A stretch of DNA of 64,000 nt from positions 24,962 through 88,961 of the forward strand of contig NZ_LLZN01000058.1 of the NCBI RefSeq assembly GCF_001509795.1. The letters are read 5' to 3'. The notes below the pieces were generated by a model. That model made no database searches. It was given only the letters and a program-made list of their open reading frames with translations, and was not told the origin of the DNA. This stretch comes from Streptomyces sp. NRRL WC-3605 (GTDB taxonomy: Bacteria > Actinomycetota > Actinomycetes > Streptomycetales > Streptomycetaceae). Below are positions 1 through 8,508 of the stretch, piece after piece. The position numbers and the translations under genes are program-made. Positions within the stretch are counted from its first letter, which is position 1; each line of letters opens with the position of its first letter.

Positions 1-648
1 CCCGCCGCCAACGTGTGGGTGCACCGGGTCCCCGTCGACCTCGACGTGGCCGCGATCTTCGACCCGTTCGGCAACGCCGTGCACACCGCGCTGTCGTTCC
101 CGCTGGTCGGTGAGGACGTCCTGATCACCGGTGCCGGGCCGATCGGGCTGATGGCCGCCGCGGTGGCCAAGCACGCCGGCGCCCGCAACGTCGTGATCAC
201 CGACGTCAGCGAGGAGCGCCTGGAGCTGGCCCGCAAGATCGGCGTCAGCCTCGCCCTGAACGTCGCCGGCTCCACGATCGCCGACGGCCAGCGCGCGCTC
301 GGCCTGCGCGAGGGCTTCGACATCGGCCTGGAGATGTCCGGCAACCCCGTCGCGATGCGCGACATGATCGCCAACATGACGCACGGCGGCCGGATCGCCA
401 TGCTCGGTCTGCCCGCCGAGGAGTTCCCGGTCGACTGGGCCCGGATCGTCACCTCGATGATCACCATCAAGGGCATCTACGGCCGGGAGATGTTCGAGAC
501 CTGGTACGCGATGTCGGTGCTCCTGGAGGGCGGCCTCGACCTCGCCCCCGTCATCACCGGCCGCTACGGCTACCGCGACCACGAGGCGGCGTTCGCGGAC
601 GCCGCCAGTGGCCGCGGCGGCAAGGTCATCCTCGACTGGACCGCGTAA
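1..648 (+). CDS. tdh: L-threonine 3-dehydrogenase, C-terminal part (5' end outside window)
   Basis: Zinc-dependent medium-chain dehydrogenase that oxidises L-threonine to 2-amino-3-ketobutyrate with NAD. The reading frame is open from the first base, so the N-terminal catalytic domain lies outside the window. What remains is the nucleotide-binding domain with the GAGPIG dinucleotide loop followed by a conserved acidic turn ([14 protein letters not shown]), and the C-terminal lobe with GRGGKVIL. The next gene encodes the enzyme that uses its product, starting 19 bp after the stop, so the two form the classic tdh-kbl operon. Assignment rests on sequence resemblance plus this pairing. Confidence 0.93.
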   Translation, partial: PAANVWVHRVPVDLDVAAIFDPFGNAVHTALSFPLVGEDVLITGAGPIGLMAAAVAKHAGARNVVITDVSEERLELARKIGVSLALNVAGSTIADGQRALGLREGFDIGLEMSGNPVAMRDMIANMTHGGRIAMLGLPAEEFPVDWARIVTSMITIKGIYGREMFETWYAMSVLLEGGLDLAPVITGRYGYRDHEAAFADAASGRGGKVILDWTA

Positions 649-667
649 CCCCCTAGGAGCCTGTCCC

Positions 668-1861
668 ATGTTCGACTCCGTGCGCGACGACCTCCGCGCC
701 ACCCTCGACGAGATCCGCGCGGCCGGCCTGCACAAGCCGGAGCGGGTGATCGACACCCCGCAGTCCGCGACCGTCAACGTCACCGCGGGCGGCCGCCCCG
801 GCGAGGTCCTCAACTTCTGCGCCAACAACTACCTCGGCCTCGCCGACCACCCCGACGTGATCGCCGCCGCCCACGAGGCGCTGGACCGCTGGGGCTACGG
901 CATGGCCTCGGTCCGCTTCATCTGCGGCACGCAGGAGGTGCACAAGCAGCTGGAGGGCAGGCTCTCCGCGTTCCTCGGCCAGGAGGACACGATCCTGTAC
1001 TCCTCCTGCTTCGACGCCAACGGCGGTGTCTTCGAGACCCTGCTCGGCCCGGAGGACGCGGTGATCTCCGACGCCCTCAACCACGCCTCCATCATCGACG
1101 GCATCCGCCTGTCGAAGGCCCGCCGCTTCCGCTACGCCAACCGCGACATGGCGGACCTGGAAGCCCAGTTGAAGGACGCCTCCGACGCGCGCCGCAAGCT
1201 GATCGTCACCGACGGCGTGTTCTCGATGGACGGCTATGTGGCGCCGCTGCGCGAGATCTGCGACCTCGCCGACCGCTACGACGCCATGGTCATGGTCGAC
1301 GACTCGCACGCCGTCGGCTTCGTCGGCCCCGGCGGCCGCGGCACCCCCGAGCTGCACGGCGTCATGGACCGCGTCGACATCATCACCGGCACCCTCGGCA
1401 AGGCCCTCGGCGGCGCGTCCGGCGGCTATGTGGCCGCCCGCGCCGAGATCGTCGCCCTGCTGCGCCAGCGCTCCCGGCCCTACCTGTTCTCCAACACCCT
1501 CGCCCCGGTGATCGCGGCGGCCTCCCTGAAGGTCCTGGACCTGCTGGAGTCGGCGGACGACCTGCGGGTGCGGCTGCGTGAGAACACGCAGCTGTTCCGC
1601 CGCCGGATGAGCGAGGAGGGCTTCGAGATCCTCCCCGGCGACCACGCCATCGCGCCCGTGATGATCGGCGACGCCTCCAAGGCGGGCCGGCTGGCGGAGC
1701 TGCTGCTCGAGCGCGGCGTGTACGTGATCGGCTTCTCGTACCCGGTCGTGCCCCAGGGCCAGGCCCGCATCCGCGTCCAGCTGTCCGCCGCGCACTCGAC
1801 GGACGACGTGAACCGCGCCGTCGACGCCTTCGTCTCCGCCCGCGCGGAACTGGAGGGCTGA
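668..1861 (+). CDS. kbl: glycine C-acetyltransferase (2-amino-3-ketobutyrate CoA ligase)
   Basis: PLP enzyme of the alpha-oxoamine synthase family, cytoplasmic; cleaves 2-amino-3-ketobutyrate with CoA to glycine and acetyl-CoA, the second step of threonine breakdown. 397 residues, the normal length. The PLP lysine is Lys245 in [10 protein letters not shown]; upstream DDSHAVGF holds the Asp and His that contact PLP, and NNYLGLA is the family's N-terminal substrate motif. The ATG at 668 was chosen over an in-frame start at 608 because AGGAG sits at 655-659, eight bases away, and 608 would overlap tdh. A strong hairpin follows the stop. Confidence 0.95.
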   Translation: MFDSVRDDLRATLDEIRAAGLHKPERVIDTPQSATVNVTAGGRPGEVLNFCANNYLGLADHPDVIAAAHEALDRWGYGMASVRFICGTQEVHKQLEGRLSAFLGQEDTILYSSCFDANGGVFETLLGPEDAVISDALNHASIIDGIRLSKARRFRYANRDMADLEAQLKDASDARRKLIVTDGVFSMDGYVAPLREICDLADRYDAMVMVDDSHAVGFVGPGGRGTPELHGVMDRVDIITGTLGKALGGASGGYVAARAEIVALLRQRSRPYLFSNTLAPVIAAASLKVLDLLESADDLRVRLRENTQLFRRRMSEEGFEILPGDHAIAPVMIGDASKAGRLAELLLERGVYVIGFSYPVVPQGQARIRVQLSAAHSTDDVNRAVDAFVSARAELEG

Positions 1862-1873
1862 GGCCGGACACCC

Positions 1874-1908
1874 GGTGCGCGCCGGAAGACCGGCGTCCGG
1901 CGCGCACC
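1874..1908 (+). terminator. hairpin terminator of tdh-kbl
   Basis: Perfect 13-bp inverted repeat (GGTGCGCGCCGGA at 1874-1886 with its complement at 1896-1908, 9-base loop), 12 bp after the kbl stop. No T-tract follows, as is usual for Streptomyces terminators. Confidence 0.75.
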
Positions 1909-1919
1909 CGACATCTTGC

Positions 1920-1932
1920 GATAATCGATCCC
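1920..1932 (+). promoter_or_regulatory. -10 box of a leaderless LysR gene
   Basis: GATAAT at 1920-1925 ends seven bases before the ATG and no Shine-Dalgarno lies between, so transcription should begin at or next to the A of the start codon. No convincing -35 is visible. Confidence 0.5.
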
Positions 1933-2832
1933 ATGATCGAAGCGCGGCGGCTCCACATCCTCCGTGCGGTGGCCGACCACCGCACCGTGACGGCGGCGGC
2001 CGCCGCGCTGTACCTCACCCCGTCGGCGGTGTCCCAGCAGCTCACGGCCCTGGAGCAGGAGACGGGCCACCGGCTGGTGGAGCGCGGCGCCAAAGGCGTA
2101 CGGCTGACCCCGGCCGGCGAGATCCTGCTCAGCCACACCAACGCCGTCCTCGCCCAGCTGGAGCGGGCCGAGGCCGAGCTCGCGGCCTACAGCTCGGGCG
2201 CGGCCGGCACGGTCACCGTCGCCTCCTTCGCCACCGGCATCGCCCTGGTCGTCGCACCGGCGGTGGCCCACCTCGCCCGGACGTCCCCCGGCATCCGTCT
2301 GCGCGTCCTGGACGCGGAGGGCGACGCCAGCCTTCCGATGCTGCTGGACCGGCAGATCGACGTCGCGGTGGCCGTCGAGTACCGGGGAGCACCCGCCGAC
2401 GACCCCCGGCTCGCCCATGTGCCGCTGTACGCGGAGCCCTTCGACGCGGTCGTCCCCGTCGGCCACCGACTGGCCGGCGCCGACGTCGTCCCGCTCGCGG
2501 AGCTGGCCAAGGACACCTGGATCGGCCCGTACCCCGGCAACCCCTGCCACGACGTGGTGGTCCTGGCCTGCGAGAGCGCCGGGTTCCAGCCCCGCCTCGA
2601 CCATTCCTCCGACGACTTCCGCGCGGTCGTCGCCCTCGCCTCGGCCGACGCCGGGGTGGCGCTCGTCCCGCGCTCGGCGCTGCGCGGCATGGACCTCACC
2701 GGGGTCGTCGTGCGCCCCGTGGACGGGGTCGCGCCCACCCGCCGGGTCTTCGCCGCCGTACGGCGCGGAGCGGAGGAGCACCCCCTGATCAGCCCGGTTC
2801 TCGACGCCCTCGGCGCGGCGGCGGGGGAGTGA
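1933..2832 (+). CDS. LysR-family transcriptional regulator
   Basis: 299 residues. The N-terminal winged helix-turn-helix (about residues 1-60: MIEARRLHILRAV, ALYLTPSAVSQQLTALEQE) is followed by the LysR linker helix and an effector-binding domain from about residue 90 (GTVTVASFATGIA) to the end. The gene follows the tdh-kbl terminator on the same strand and appears to have its own leaderless promoter. Its target cannot be read from the sequence; the threonine operon is only a neighbour, and LysR regulators usually control divergent genes, which this one does not have. Confidence 0.9.
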   Translation: MIEARRLHILRAVADHRTVTAAAAALYLTPSAVSQQLTALEQETGHRLVERGAKGVRLTPAGEILLSHTNAVLAQLERAEAELAAYSSGAAGTVTVASFATGIALVVAPAVAHLARTSPGIRLRVLDAEGDASLPMLLDRQIDVAVAVEYRGAPADDPRLAHVPLYAEPFDAVVPVGHRLAGADVVPLAELAKDTWIGPYPGNPCHDVVVLACESAGFQPRLDHSSDDFRAVVALASADAGVALVPRSALRGMDLTGVVVRPVDGVAPTRRVFAAVRRGAEEHPLISPVLDALGAAAGE

Positions 2833-2865
2833 GCCTTTCGTAACACCGCCGTCCCATTCGCGGGA

Positions 2866-2878
2866 TAGCGTCCCGGAC
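2866..2878 (+). promoter_or_regulatory. -10 box of a leaderless XRE/cupin gene
   Basis: TAGCGT at 2866-2871, seven bases before the ATG at 2879, with no ribosome binding site between. Confidence 0.5.
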
Positions 2879-3463
2879 ATGAGACAGACGGCGACCGGCA
2901 GGACCGTCGACACGGTCGACACCAGGCTGGCCGCGCGGCTCGCCGAACTGCGGGCCGAGCGCGGCTGGTCCCTTGGCGAACTTGCGGACCGCAGCGGGAT
3001 CAGCCGCTCGACCCTCTCCCGCGCCGAGCGCGCGGAGACCAGCCCCACGGCGGCCCTGCTCAACCGGCTCTGCCATGTGTACGGCCGCACCATGTCCCGC
3101 CTCCTCGGCGAGGTCGAGTCGGCCCCCGCCCCGGTGGTGCGGGCGGCCGACCAGCAGGTGTGGCAGGACCGCCCCTCCGGTTTCGTACGGCGGTCCGTGT
3201 CGCCGCCGCACGCCGGGCTGCGGGCGGAACTGGTGGAGGGACGGCTCGGCGCGGGCGCCGACATCGCCTACGACCGGCCGCCCGTACCGGGACTGGAGCA
3301 GCACCTGTGGGTGCTGGACGGAGTGCTGGAGGTGACCGTGCAGGAGAGCGGGCACCGGCTGGAGGCGGGGGACTGCCTGCGGACCCGGGTGTGGGGGGCC
3401 ACGCGGTTCCGGTGCCCGGGCCCCGGCGAGGTCCGCTACCTGCTGGCGGTGGTGCTGCCGTGA
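2879..3463 (+). CDS. XRE-family regulator with C-terminal cupin domain
   Basis: 194 residues. Residues about 15-75 form an XRE helix-turn-helix (LAELRAERGWSLGELADRSGISRSTLSRAE). Residues about 120-190 form a small cupin barrel (GLEQHLWVLDGVLEVTVQESG, then HRLEAGDCLRTR). HTH-cupin proteins sense small ligands through the cupin and repress or activate local genes. The stop codon overlaps the GTG of the following acetyltransferase (GTGA), so the two are translationally coupled and the acetyltransferase may be a target or partner. Confidence 0.88.
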   Translation: MRQTATGRTVDTVDTRLAARLAELRAERGWSLGELADRSGISRSTLSRAERAETSPTAALLNRLCHVYGRTMSRLLGEVESAPAPVVRAADQQVWQDRPSGFVRRSVSPPHAGLRAELVEGRLGAGADIAYDRPPVPGLEQHLWVLDGVLEVTVQESGHRLEAGDCLRTRVWGATRFRCPGPGEVRYLLAVVLP

Positions 3464-3993
3464 CCGTGACACGCCTGGACGGCACCCGGCTGCGCGCGTG
3501 CGCCCGGGACCTGGCGGCACTCCTGGTGGACACCGTGGCGGCCGGGTCCTCCGTCGGCTTCCTCGACTCCCTGGACCTCGCCGCGGCCGAGACCTGGTGG
3601 ACGGGGCGCGTCGACGCGGTGGACCGAGGACTTCTGGCGGTGTGGACGGTGTACGACGGCGGAGGAATCGACGGGACGGTGAGCCTGGCTTTCGCCGACA
3701 AGCCCAACAGCCGGCACCGCGCCGAGGTCGTCAACCTGATGGTGCACCCCCGGGCCCGCGGCCGGGGCCTGGGCCGCACCCTGCTGACGGCCGCCGAGAC
3801 GGCCGCCGCCGACGCCGGGATCACCCTGCTCCACCTGGACACCGAGACCGGCAGCCCCGCCGAACGCCTGTACGGCTCGTCCGGCTGGACACGTGCCGGC
3901 GTCATCCCCGACTACGCGACGAGCCCGCAAGGAGAGCCGCGTCCCACGACGATCTACTACAAACGCCTGGGCGTTCCCGCTCCCACCAGGTGA
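3460..3993 (+). CDS. GNAT-family N-acetyltransferase
   Basis: 177 residues; acetyl-CoA-dependent N-acetyltransferase of unknown acceptor. The acetyl-CoA pyrophosphate loop is visible as RARGRGLGRTLL (about residues 100-111), preceded by the conserved strand EVVNLMVHP. The GTG at 3460 overlaps the upstream TGA by four bases; a second in-frame GTG at 3466 is also possible. It is coupled to the XRE/cupin regulator, a pairing that suggests one functional unit, but the substrate is not inferable. Confidence 0.87.
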   Translation: MTVTRLDGTRLRACARDLAALLVDTVAAGSSVGFLDSLDLAAAETWWTGRVDAVDRGLLAVWTVYDGGGIDGTVSLAFADKPNSRHRAEVVNLMVHPRARGRGLGRTLLTAAETAAADAGITLLHLDTETGSPAERLYGSSGWTRAGVIPDYATSPQGEPRPTTIYYKRLGVPAPTR

Positions 3994-4010
3994 GTGTCAG
4001 TGCCGGCCGC

Positions 4011-4023
4011 TACGGTTCCGGCT
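4011..4023 (+). promoter_or_regulatory. -10 box of a leaderless MmcQ/YjbR gene
   Basis: TACGGT at 4011-4016, seven bases before the ATG at 4024. This supports 4024 rather than an in-frame GTG at 3994. Confidence 0.5.
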
Positions 4024-4383
4024 ATGCCGGACGCCGAAGACGTACGCCGTATCGCCCTGTCCCTCCCGGACACCACGGAGAAGATCGCCTGGAGCATGCC
4101 CACGTTCCGGGTCGCGGGCAAGATGTTCGCCACCCTGCCCGAGGACGAGACCTCCCTCGCGGTGCGCTGCCCCAAGGAGGAACGCGACGAACTGGTCCTC
4201 GCCGAACCGGACAAGTTCTGGATCGCCGACCACGAGGCCCAGTTCGCCTGGGTGCGGGCCCGGATCGCCGCCCTCGACGACGAGGACGAACTGCGCGCCG
4301 TCCTCGCCGACTCCTGGCGCCAGGCAGCCCCCACCCGACTGCTGGACGCCTACCCGGAGCTGGGACTGCCCCGAGGCGAATGA
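4024..4383 (+). CDS. MmcQ/YjbR-family protein
   Basis: 119 residues, the usual size for this small cytoplasmic family (CyaY-like fold, sometimes annotated as DNA-binding). The hallmark stretch is ALSLPDTTEKIAWSMPTFRV near the N-terminus, then CPKEERDELV, and a C-terminal helix with the conserved LLDAYPELGLP end. Biochemical role unknown. The start at 4024 is favoured by the -10 box at the leaderless distance; the alternative GTG at 3994 lies directly on the previous gene's stop. Confidence 0.85.
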   Translation: MPDAEDVRRIALSLPDTTEKIAWSMPTFRVAGKMFATLPEDETSLAVRCPKEERDELVLAEPDKFWIADHEAQFAWVRARIAALDDEDELRAVLADSWRQAAPTRLLDAYPELGLPRGE

Positions 4384-4498
4384 GATCGCTCTCCACGTCG
4401 CCGCTCCCGCGTGCGATCATCCGGAGGCGAGGGGGCAGCCGGGGCGGAGGGGGCCGCGGCCCGCACTCCTCACGAGGGGACGGGGAGGGATCGTGGGG

Positions 4499-5827
4499 AT
4501 GCGCGGGACGCCGCCGCGGACACCGCCGGGCGGAGCCCAGGACGGGACGCGGAACCCGTCGCCCGGCGCCGGGACGGGCACGGACCGGCCGAGACCGGTG
4601 TGGTCACGCGACTTCGCCCTGTTCTTCGGGGCACGGGCCGTGGCCCAGCTCGGTGACACCATGCTGCCCGTGGCGCTCGCGGCGGGCCTGCTGCAGCAGG
4701 GCTACGGCGCCGGTGCCGTCGGTCTCGCCCTGGCCTCGACGTCCGCCGCGTTCGCCGGGCTGATCGTCTTCGGCGGGGTCGTCGCCGACCGCTTCGACAC
4801 CCGCCGGCTGATGATCGGCGCCGACCTGGTCCGCGTCTGCACCCAGTCCCTGGCCGCCGCGCTCTTCTTCTCCGGGCACGTCGTGCTCTGGCAGATCTGC
4901 GCGATCGGCTTCGTCAACGGCGTCGCGGGCGCCGTGTTCCAGCCCGGCGTCGCCGGCACCGTGCCCCGCCTCGCCGCCGACGTGCAGGGCGCGAACGGCG
5001 CCATCCGCGTCGCCGAGGCCGTGGCCCAGCTGGCCGGCCCCGCCCTCGCGGGCGTCCTCGTCGGATTCGCCTCACCCGGCGGGGTGTTCGCCGCCCACGC
5101 CACCACCTACACGGTGAGTGCCGTCTGCCTCCTGCTGCTGCGCCTGCCCCCACGCGTCCGCTCGGGCGCCGCCCGCGCCCTGACCGGCGGCCGGGCCTTC
5201 CGGGCCGATCTGGTGGAGGGCTGGCGGGAGTTCAGGTCCCGCGCCTGGCTGTGGGGCGTCATCGCCGTCTGGTGCGTCTACATGATCACCGTGTGGGGCC
5301 CGACGATCCCGCTGGTGGCGACGGAGATCGTCCAGCACCACGGGGCCCGCTCCTACGGCCTGGTCAACTCCGCCCTCGGCGCGGGCACCGTGCTCGGCGG
5401 CCTGCTCGCCCTGCGGCTGCGCCCGCGCCGCATGCTGCGCGCCGGCGCGTTCGGCGTCTTCGCCTTCGCCGCCTTCCCGGTGACGGTCGGCGCCGGCCTG
5501 CCTGTCCCGGCCATGGCGGCCGGAGCGGCCGTGGCCGGTGTCGGCATGGCGTTCTGGAGCGTGATGTGGGCGACGAGCGTGCAGACCCAGGTCCCGGCGG
5601 ACGTCCTCAACCGCATCCACGCCTACGACGTGGCGGGCTCCCTGGCGATGATGCCGGTCGGCCAGTCCCTGGCGGGCCCGGCCGCCGGGGCCTTCGGGTC
5701 CGGGCACGTGCTGCTCGCGGCGGGATGCATGAGCTTCGTCGTGGCGACCTCGCTGCTCTGCGTGCGCGCGATCCGCGGCCTGGTCCGGGCGGACGCGCCG
5801 GCGGCCCCGGGCCCAGGGGGTGTCTGA
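4499..5827 (+). CDS. MFS transporter (12 TM, probable exporter)
   Basis: 442 residues with a short proline/glycine-rich cytoplasmic N-terminus and about twelve hydrophobic helices beginning at FALFFGARAVAQLGDTMLPV. The loop between helices 2 and 3 carries the MFS A-like motif (GVVADRFDTRRLM). It resembles the enterobactin-exporter/macrolide-efflux branch, but the substrate is unknown. GGAGG at 4484-4488 lies ten bases from the ATG at 4499; a GTG at 4493 is the alternative start. A hairpin overlaps the stop codon, so this looks like a single-gene unit. Confidence 0.88.
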   Translation: MRGTPPRTPPGGAQDGTRNPSPGAGTGTDRPRPVWSRDFALFFGARAVAQLGDTMLPVALAAGLLQQGYGAGAVGLALASTSAAFAGLIVFGGVVADRFDTRRLMIGADLVRVCTQSLAAALFFSGHVVLWQICAIGFVNGVAGAVFQPGVAGTVPRLAADVQGANGAIRVAEAVAQLAGPALAGVLVGFASPGGVFAAHATTYTVSAVCLLLLRLPPRVRSGAARALTGGRAFRADLVEGWREFRSRAWLWGVIAVWCVYMITVWGPTIPLVATEIVQHHGARSYGLVNSALGAGTVLGGLLALRLRPRRMLRAGAFGVFAFAAFPVTVGAGLPVPAMAAGAAVAGVGMAFWSVMWATSVQTQVPADVLNRIHAYDVAGSLAMMPVGQSLAGPAAGAFGSGHVLLAAGCMSFVVATSLLCVRAIRGLVRADAPAAPGPGGV

Positions 5828-5841
5828 CACCCTCTGGGCCC
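5809..5841 (+). terminator. hairpin overlapping the MFS stop codon
   Basis: 16-base arms GGGCCCAGGGGGTGTC (5809-5824) and GACACCCTCTGGGCCC (5826-5841) with one mismatch. The TGA at 5825-5827 lies at the apex. It separates the exporter from the tRNA unit downstream. Confidence 0.7.
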
Positions 5842-5875
5842 GTAAACGGGTGCGCGACCACCGACCCGAGTGCGG

Positions 5876-5926
5876 TAGAGTTTCCCTGCACGTTCGGCCG
5901 GGGGAAACCCCAGGTCAGCGGGGCAC
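5876..5926 (+). promoter_or_regulatory. promoter and leader of tRNA-Pro copy 1
   Basis: -10 box TAGAGT at 5876-5881, 45 bases before the mature 5' end. The leader holds a stem TTTCCC (5881-5886) with GGGAAA (5902-5907) and ends in GGCACC directly before the tRNA, a flank shared with the other two copies. Confidence 0.5.
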
Positions 5927-6000
<74 letters not shown>

Positions 6001-6007
6001 CGGTGCG

Positions 6008-6045
6008 GAAGGGCTTCCACGGGTTCACACCCGCGGAAGCCCTTC
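6008..6045 (+). terminator. terminator of tRNA-Pro copy 1
   Basis: Long interrupted hairpin: GAAGGGCTTCC (6008-6018) and CGGGT pair with ACCCG and GGAAGCCCTTC (6035-6045), followed by TTCGTGTGT. Confidence 0.85.
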
Positions 6046-6097
6046 TTCGTGTGTCCGGCTCCTTCGTGTGTCCGGCGCGGACCTGAGCGGTCGCCCT

Positions 6098-8311
6098 CTA
6101 CGGATAGCTGGGCAGGTTCGCCACGTTCGTCGCCGCGTTGGACGGGCCGCCCGTGCTGTTGACGACGTGCCGGATGGTGCCGGTGCCGCCGAGGGAGACC
6201 GTCACCATGCTCGTGAAGCGCACCCCCGGCCGGTTCGGCGCCTCGATGGCCCGTTCGGCGGTGACGCTCGGGTTGACGTTGAAGAAGCAGTAGCTGCCGA
6301 GGCCCCACGCCTGGTGGCTGGTGACGGAGTCGGCGACCTTGTAGGCGGCGTAGCCCTGCGTGGAACCGTTCATCCAGGCCGCCTGGTTGGGCGGGTCGTA
6401 CGGCATCTCGTTCTGGTAGAAGTACGTCCGGCCGCCGTTGCCGTTCCAGATGGTCTGGTACTTCTGGTAGTGCTCGACGAACAGGCCGTACGCCGTGACG
6501 TCGTCGCCGTTGACGATCAGGCCGGTGTCACCGGTGTTGCTGTTCCATCCGATGCCGTTGCCGTGGTCGCCGCGCCAGATCCACATGTGGTCGCCGATGA
6601 CGTCGTCGCTGTTGATCACCAGGCTGGTGGTCGCCTTGCCGACGGCCGCGCCGCCGACCCGGAAGTACACGTCGTGCAGCGAGGTCGGGTCGGCGTCGTG
6701 CGACGCGGACGAGTTCGCCGGGCCGACCTCCATGAGCGTGGGCGAGTTGGTGGTGCCCGCGTCGAACAGGAGGCCCGCGACCTTGACCCCGTCGACGTCG
6801 GCGACCTTCATCGCGGTGACGCCGTTGTCCGGGACGAACGTGGCGAGGCCCAGGCCGAGGACGACTGTGCCGGGGCGGTTCACCTGGAGCGTCTGGTCGA
6901 GGTGGTAGACCCCCGGCGTGACGAGCAGGTTCTTGCCCGCGGCCAGCGCGGCGTTGATCGAGGCGGCGCTTGCGCCCGGCTTGACGATGTGGAAGGTGTC
7001 CAACGACAGCGAGGTCCCGGAGGGTGCCCCGTTCGCCCAGCTGACGCCGGAGGAGCCGGACCGGACGGCGGGCACGAACACCTTGTAGGCGTTGTCGCCG
7101 TCGACGTACAGGAACGGCTTCTCGCGGGTCACCGGCGACTGCGCGACCGTGGTGTACGGCGGCGCCGGGAACGTCGTGTTCGGAACGCCCTGACTGCCGA
7201 CGAAGACCATGTTCCAGTTGGAGCCGGTCCAGCTGCCGACCTGGGAGTTGCGGGTCAGCCACTGCTGCTGGCTGCCGGAGTCGACCCGTCCGTCGACCTT
7301 GGTGTCGGCGAACAGGCCGCCGCTGGCCCAGCCGCCGTCGTCCAGGGCGATGTCGCCGCGCAGATGCATCCGGCGGTACGGGGCCGCCTGCGACACCGCC
7401 CAGCGGTCGCGGCCGCCCGCCGGGTTGACCGACAGGTTCTCGGCGCCGCGCCAGAAGTTCTGGGTGGCGTTCTGCGGCGGGAACCAGTCGGCCTCGGCGT
7501 GCACCGCCCCGTTGACGGTGACCGCGTCGGGGGTGAGGCCGAGACCCGAGACCTGCGTGTAGAAGCCGACGTTGACGTCCGCGTCGTAGGAGCCCGGCTT
7601 GAACAGCACCGCCTGCCGCTGGGAGCCGAACTGGTTGGTCTCCTGCTGCTGGAAGATCGAGTTCAGCTTGCTCTGGATGGCGGAGGCGGACATCGACGGG
7701 TCGAACACGGCGACGTTCGGCCCGAGGTCCGGGGCCGCCGTCGACTGGTTCACGGGCACGACCTGGAACCGCTGGGCGGCGCTGCCGTTGCACGTGTACT
7801 GCACGAACTGCACGCTGTTCGCGAGCGAGGCGCCCGGGTCGTCCAGGCACTTGCCGCTGTGCCGGTTGACGAACCGGTAGGCGCCGCCGCCCAGGTCGAC
7901 CGGCAGCCACTGCTGGTTGGCGCCGCCGCCGTAGGCCCACAGGTGCACGGGCGCGCCGTCGGCGCTGGAGACGTCGGCGACGTCCACGACCTGGCCGGTG
8001 GCGTTCCGGTTGCCGATGCGGACATAACCGTCGTCGCCGGCGGTGAGACTCCACTGCTGGGCCGCCGTGCTGTTGCAGGCGTACTGCTGCACGACGGTGC
8101 CGTTGGCGGTGGCGGCCGCCCTGGCGTCCAGACAGCGGCCGCTCGCGGCGTTCATGACGGTGACGAACCCGGTGGGGAGCGCTGCGGCGGCGCTCGCCGG
8201 CGCGGGTGCCGAGGTGAGCAGGGAGGCGGCGGCCACGGTGACGAGCGCTGCCACGCCAAATCTGCGCGGACGGCGTGGGGCAGGGGGCGAAGACTCAGGG
8301 AATCCGGGCAT
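6098..8311 (-). CDS. secreted ricin-lectin / right-handed beta-helix protein
   Basis: 737 residues, exported. The N-terminus has arginines, a hydrophobic core (VAALVTVAAASLL) and an Ala-rich cleavage region near residue 42. Residues about 48-175 form one ricin B-type beta-trefoil with QxW-like repeats (AAQQWSL, ANQQWLP, AAQRFQV), a carbohydrate-binding module. The rest (from PDLGPNVAVFDPSM) is a long repetitive domain with TPGVYHLDQTLQVNRP and INSDDVIGDHMWIWRGDHGNG, typical of the pectate-lyase/GH55-like beta-helix fold. Homologues carry conflicting names (adenylyl cyclase, coagulation factor), none of which fits. It probably binds or degrades an extracellular glucan or chitin-like polymer. 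A good promoter with a DasR-like site lies upstream. Confidence 0.8.
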   Translation of the reverse strand: MPGFPESSPPAPRRPRRFGVAALVTVAAASLLTSAPAPASAAAALPTGFVTVMNAASGRCLDARAAATANGTVVQQYACNSTAAQQWSLTAGDDGYVRIGNRNATGQVVDVADVSSADGAPVHLWAYGGGANQQWLPVDLGGGAYRFVNRHSGKCLDDPGASLANSVQFVQYTCNGSAAQRFQVVPVNQSTAAPDLGPNVAVFDPSMSASAIQSKLNSIFQQQETNQFGSQRQAVLFKPGSYDADVNVGFYTQVSGLGLTPDAVTVNGAVHAEADWFPPQNATQNFWRGAENLSVNPAGGRDRWAVSQAAPYRRMHLRGDIALDDGGWASGGLFADTKVDGRVDSGSQQQWLTRNSQVGSWTGSNWNMVFVGSQGVPNTTFPAPPYTTVAQSPVTREKPFLYVDGDNAYKVFVPAVRSGSSGVSWANGAPSGTSLSLDTFHIVKPGASAASINAALAAGKNLLVTPGVYHLDQTLQVNRPGTVVLGLGLATFVPDNGVTAMKVADVDGVKVAGLLFDAGTTNSPTLMEVGPANSSASHDADPTSLHDVYFRVGGAAVGKATTSLVINSDDVIGDHMWIWRGDHGNGIGWNSNTGDTGLIVNGDDVTAYGLFVEHYQKYQTIWNGNGGRTYFYQNEMPYDPPNQAAWMNGSTQGYAAYKVADSVTSHQAWGLGSYCFFNVNPSVTAERAIEAPNRPGVRFTSMVTVSLGGTGTIRHVVNSTGGPSNAATNVANLPSYP

Positions 8312-8401
8312 GCGGGTGGCCCTTCGTGGGGGGTGTGCGGGTCGTGCCGCGTTCAGTTCGTGAAGGCCGAACGCGGCATGCGCTGCTCTGGTTGACCCGT
8401 G

Positions 8402-8430
8402 AACCTAAAGGTATGGACCACTTTCGTCAA
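8402..8430 (-). promoter_or_regulatory. promoter with DasR-like (dre) site for the ricin/beta-helix gene
   Basis: On the minus strand TTGACG (8430-8425), 17-bp spacer, TAGGTT (8407-8402). Inside the spacer AGTGGTCCATACCTTT (8422-8407) matches the known DasR consensus AGTGGTCTAGACCACT at 12 of 16 positions. DasR represses chitin/GlcNAc genes in Streptomyces. The leader to the ATG is about 85 nt. Confidence 0.55.
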
Positions 8431-8508
8431 GACATGAAGTAAGCGCTTGAGCAACAGAGTTGAGCGCACGCGTGAGGGACCCCGAGAGTGGGAAGGGGTG
8501 GTGCCGAC

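Noticed and set aside
608..667. N-terminal extension of Kbl from the in-frame start at 608
   Set aside because: It would overlap tdh by 41 bp and encode a low-complexity stretch. AGGAG eight bases before ATG 668 and normal family length favour 668.
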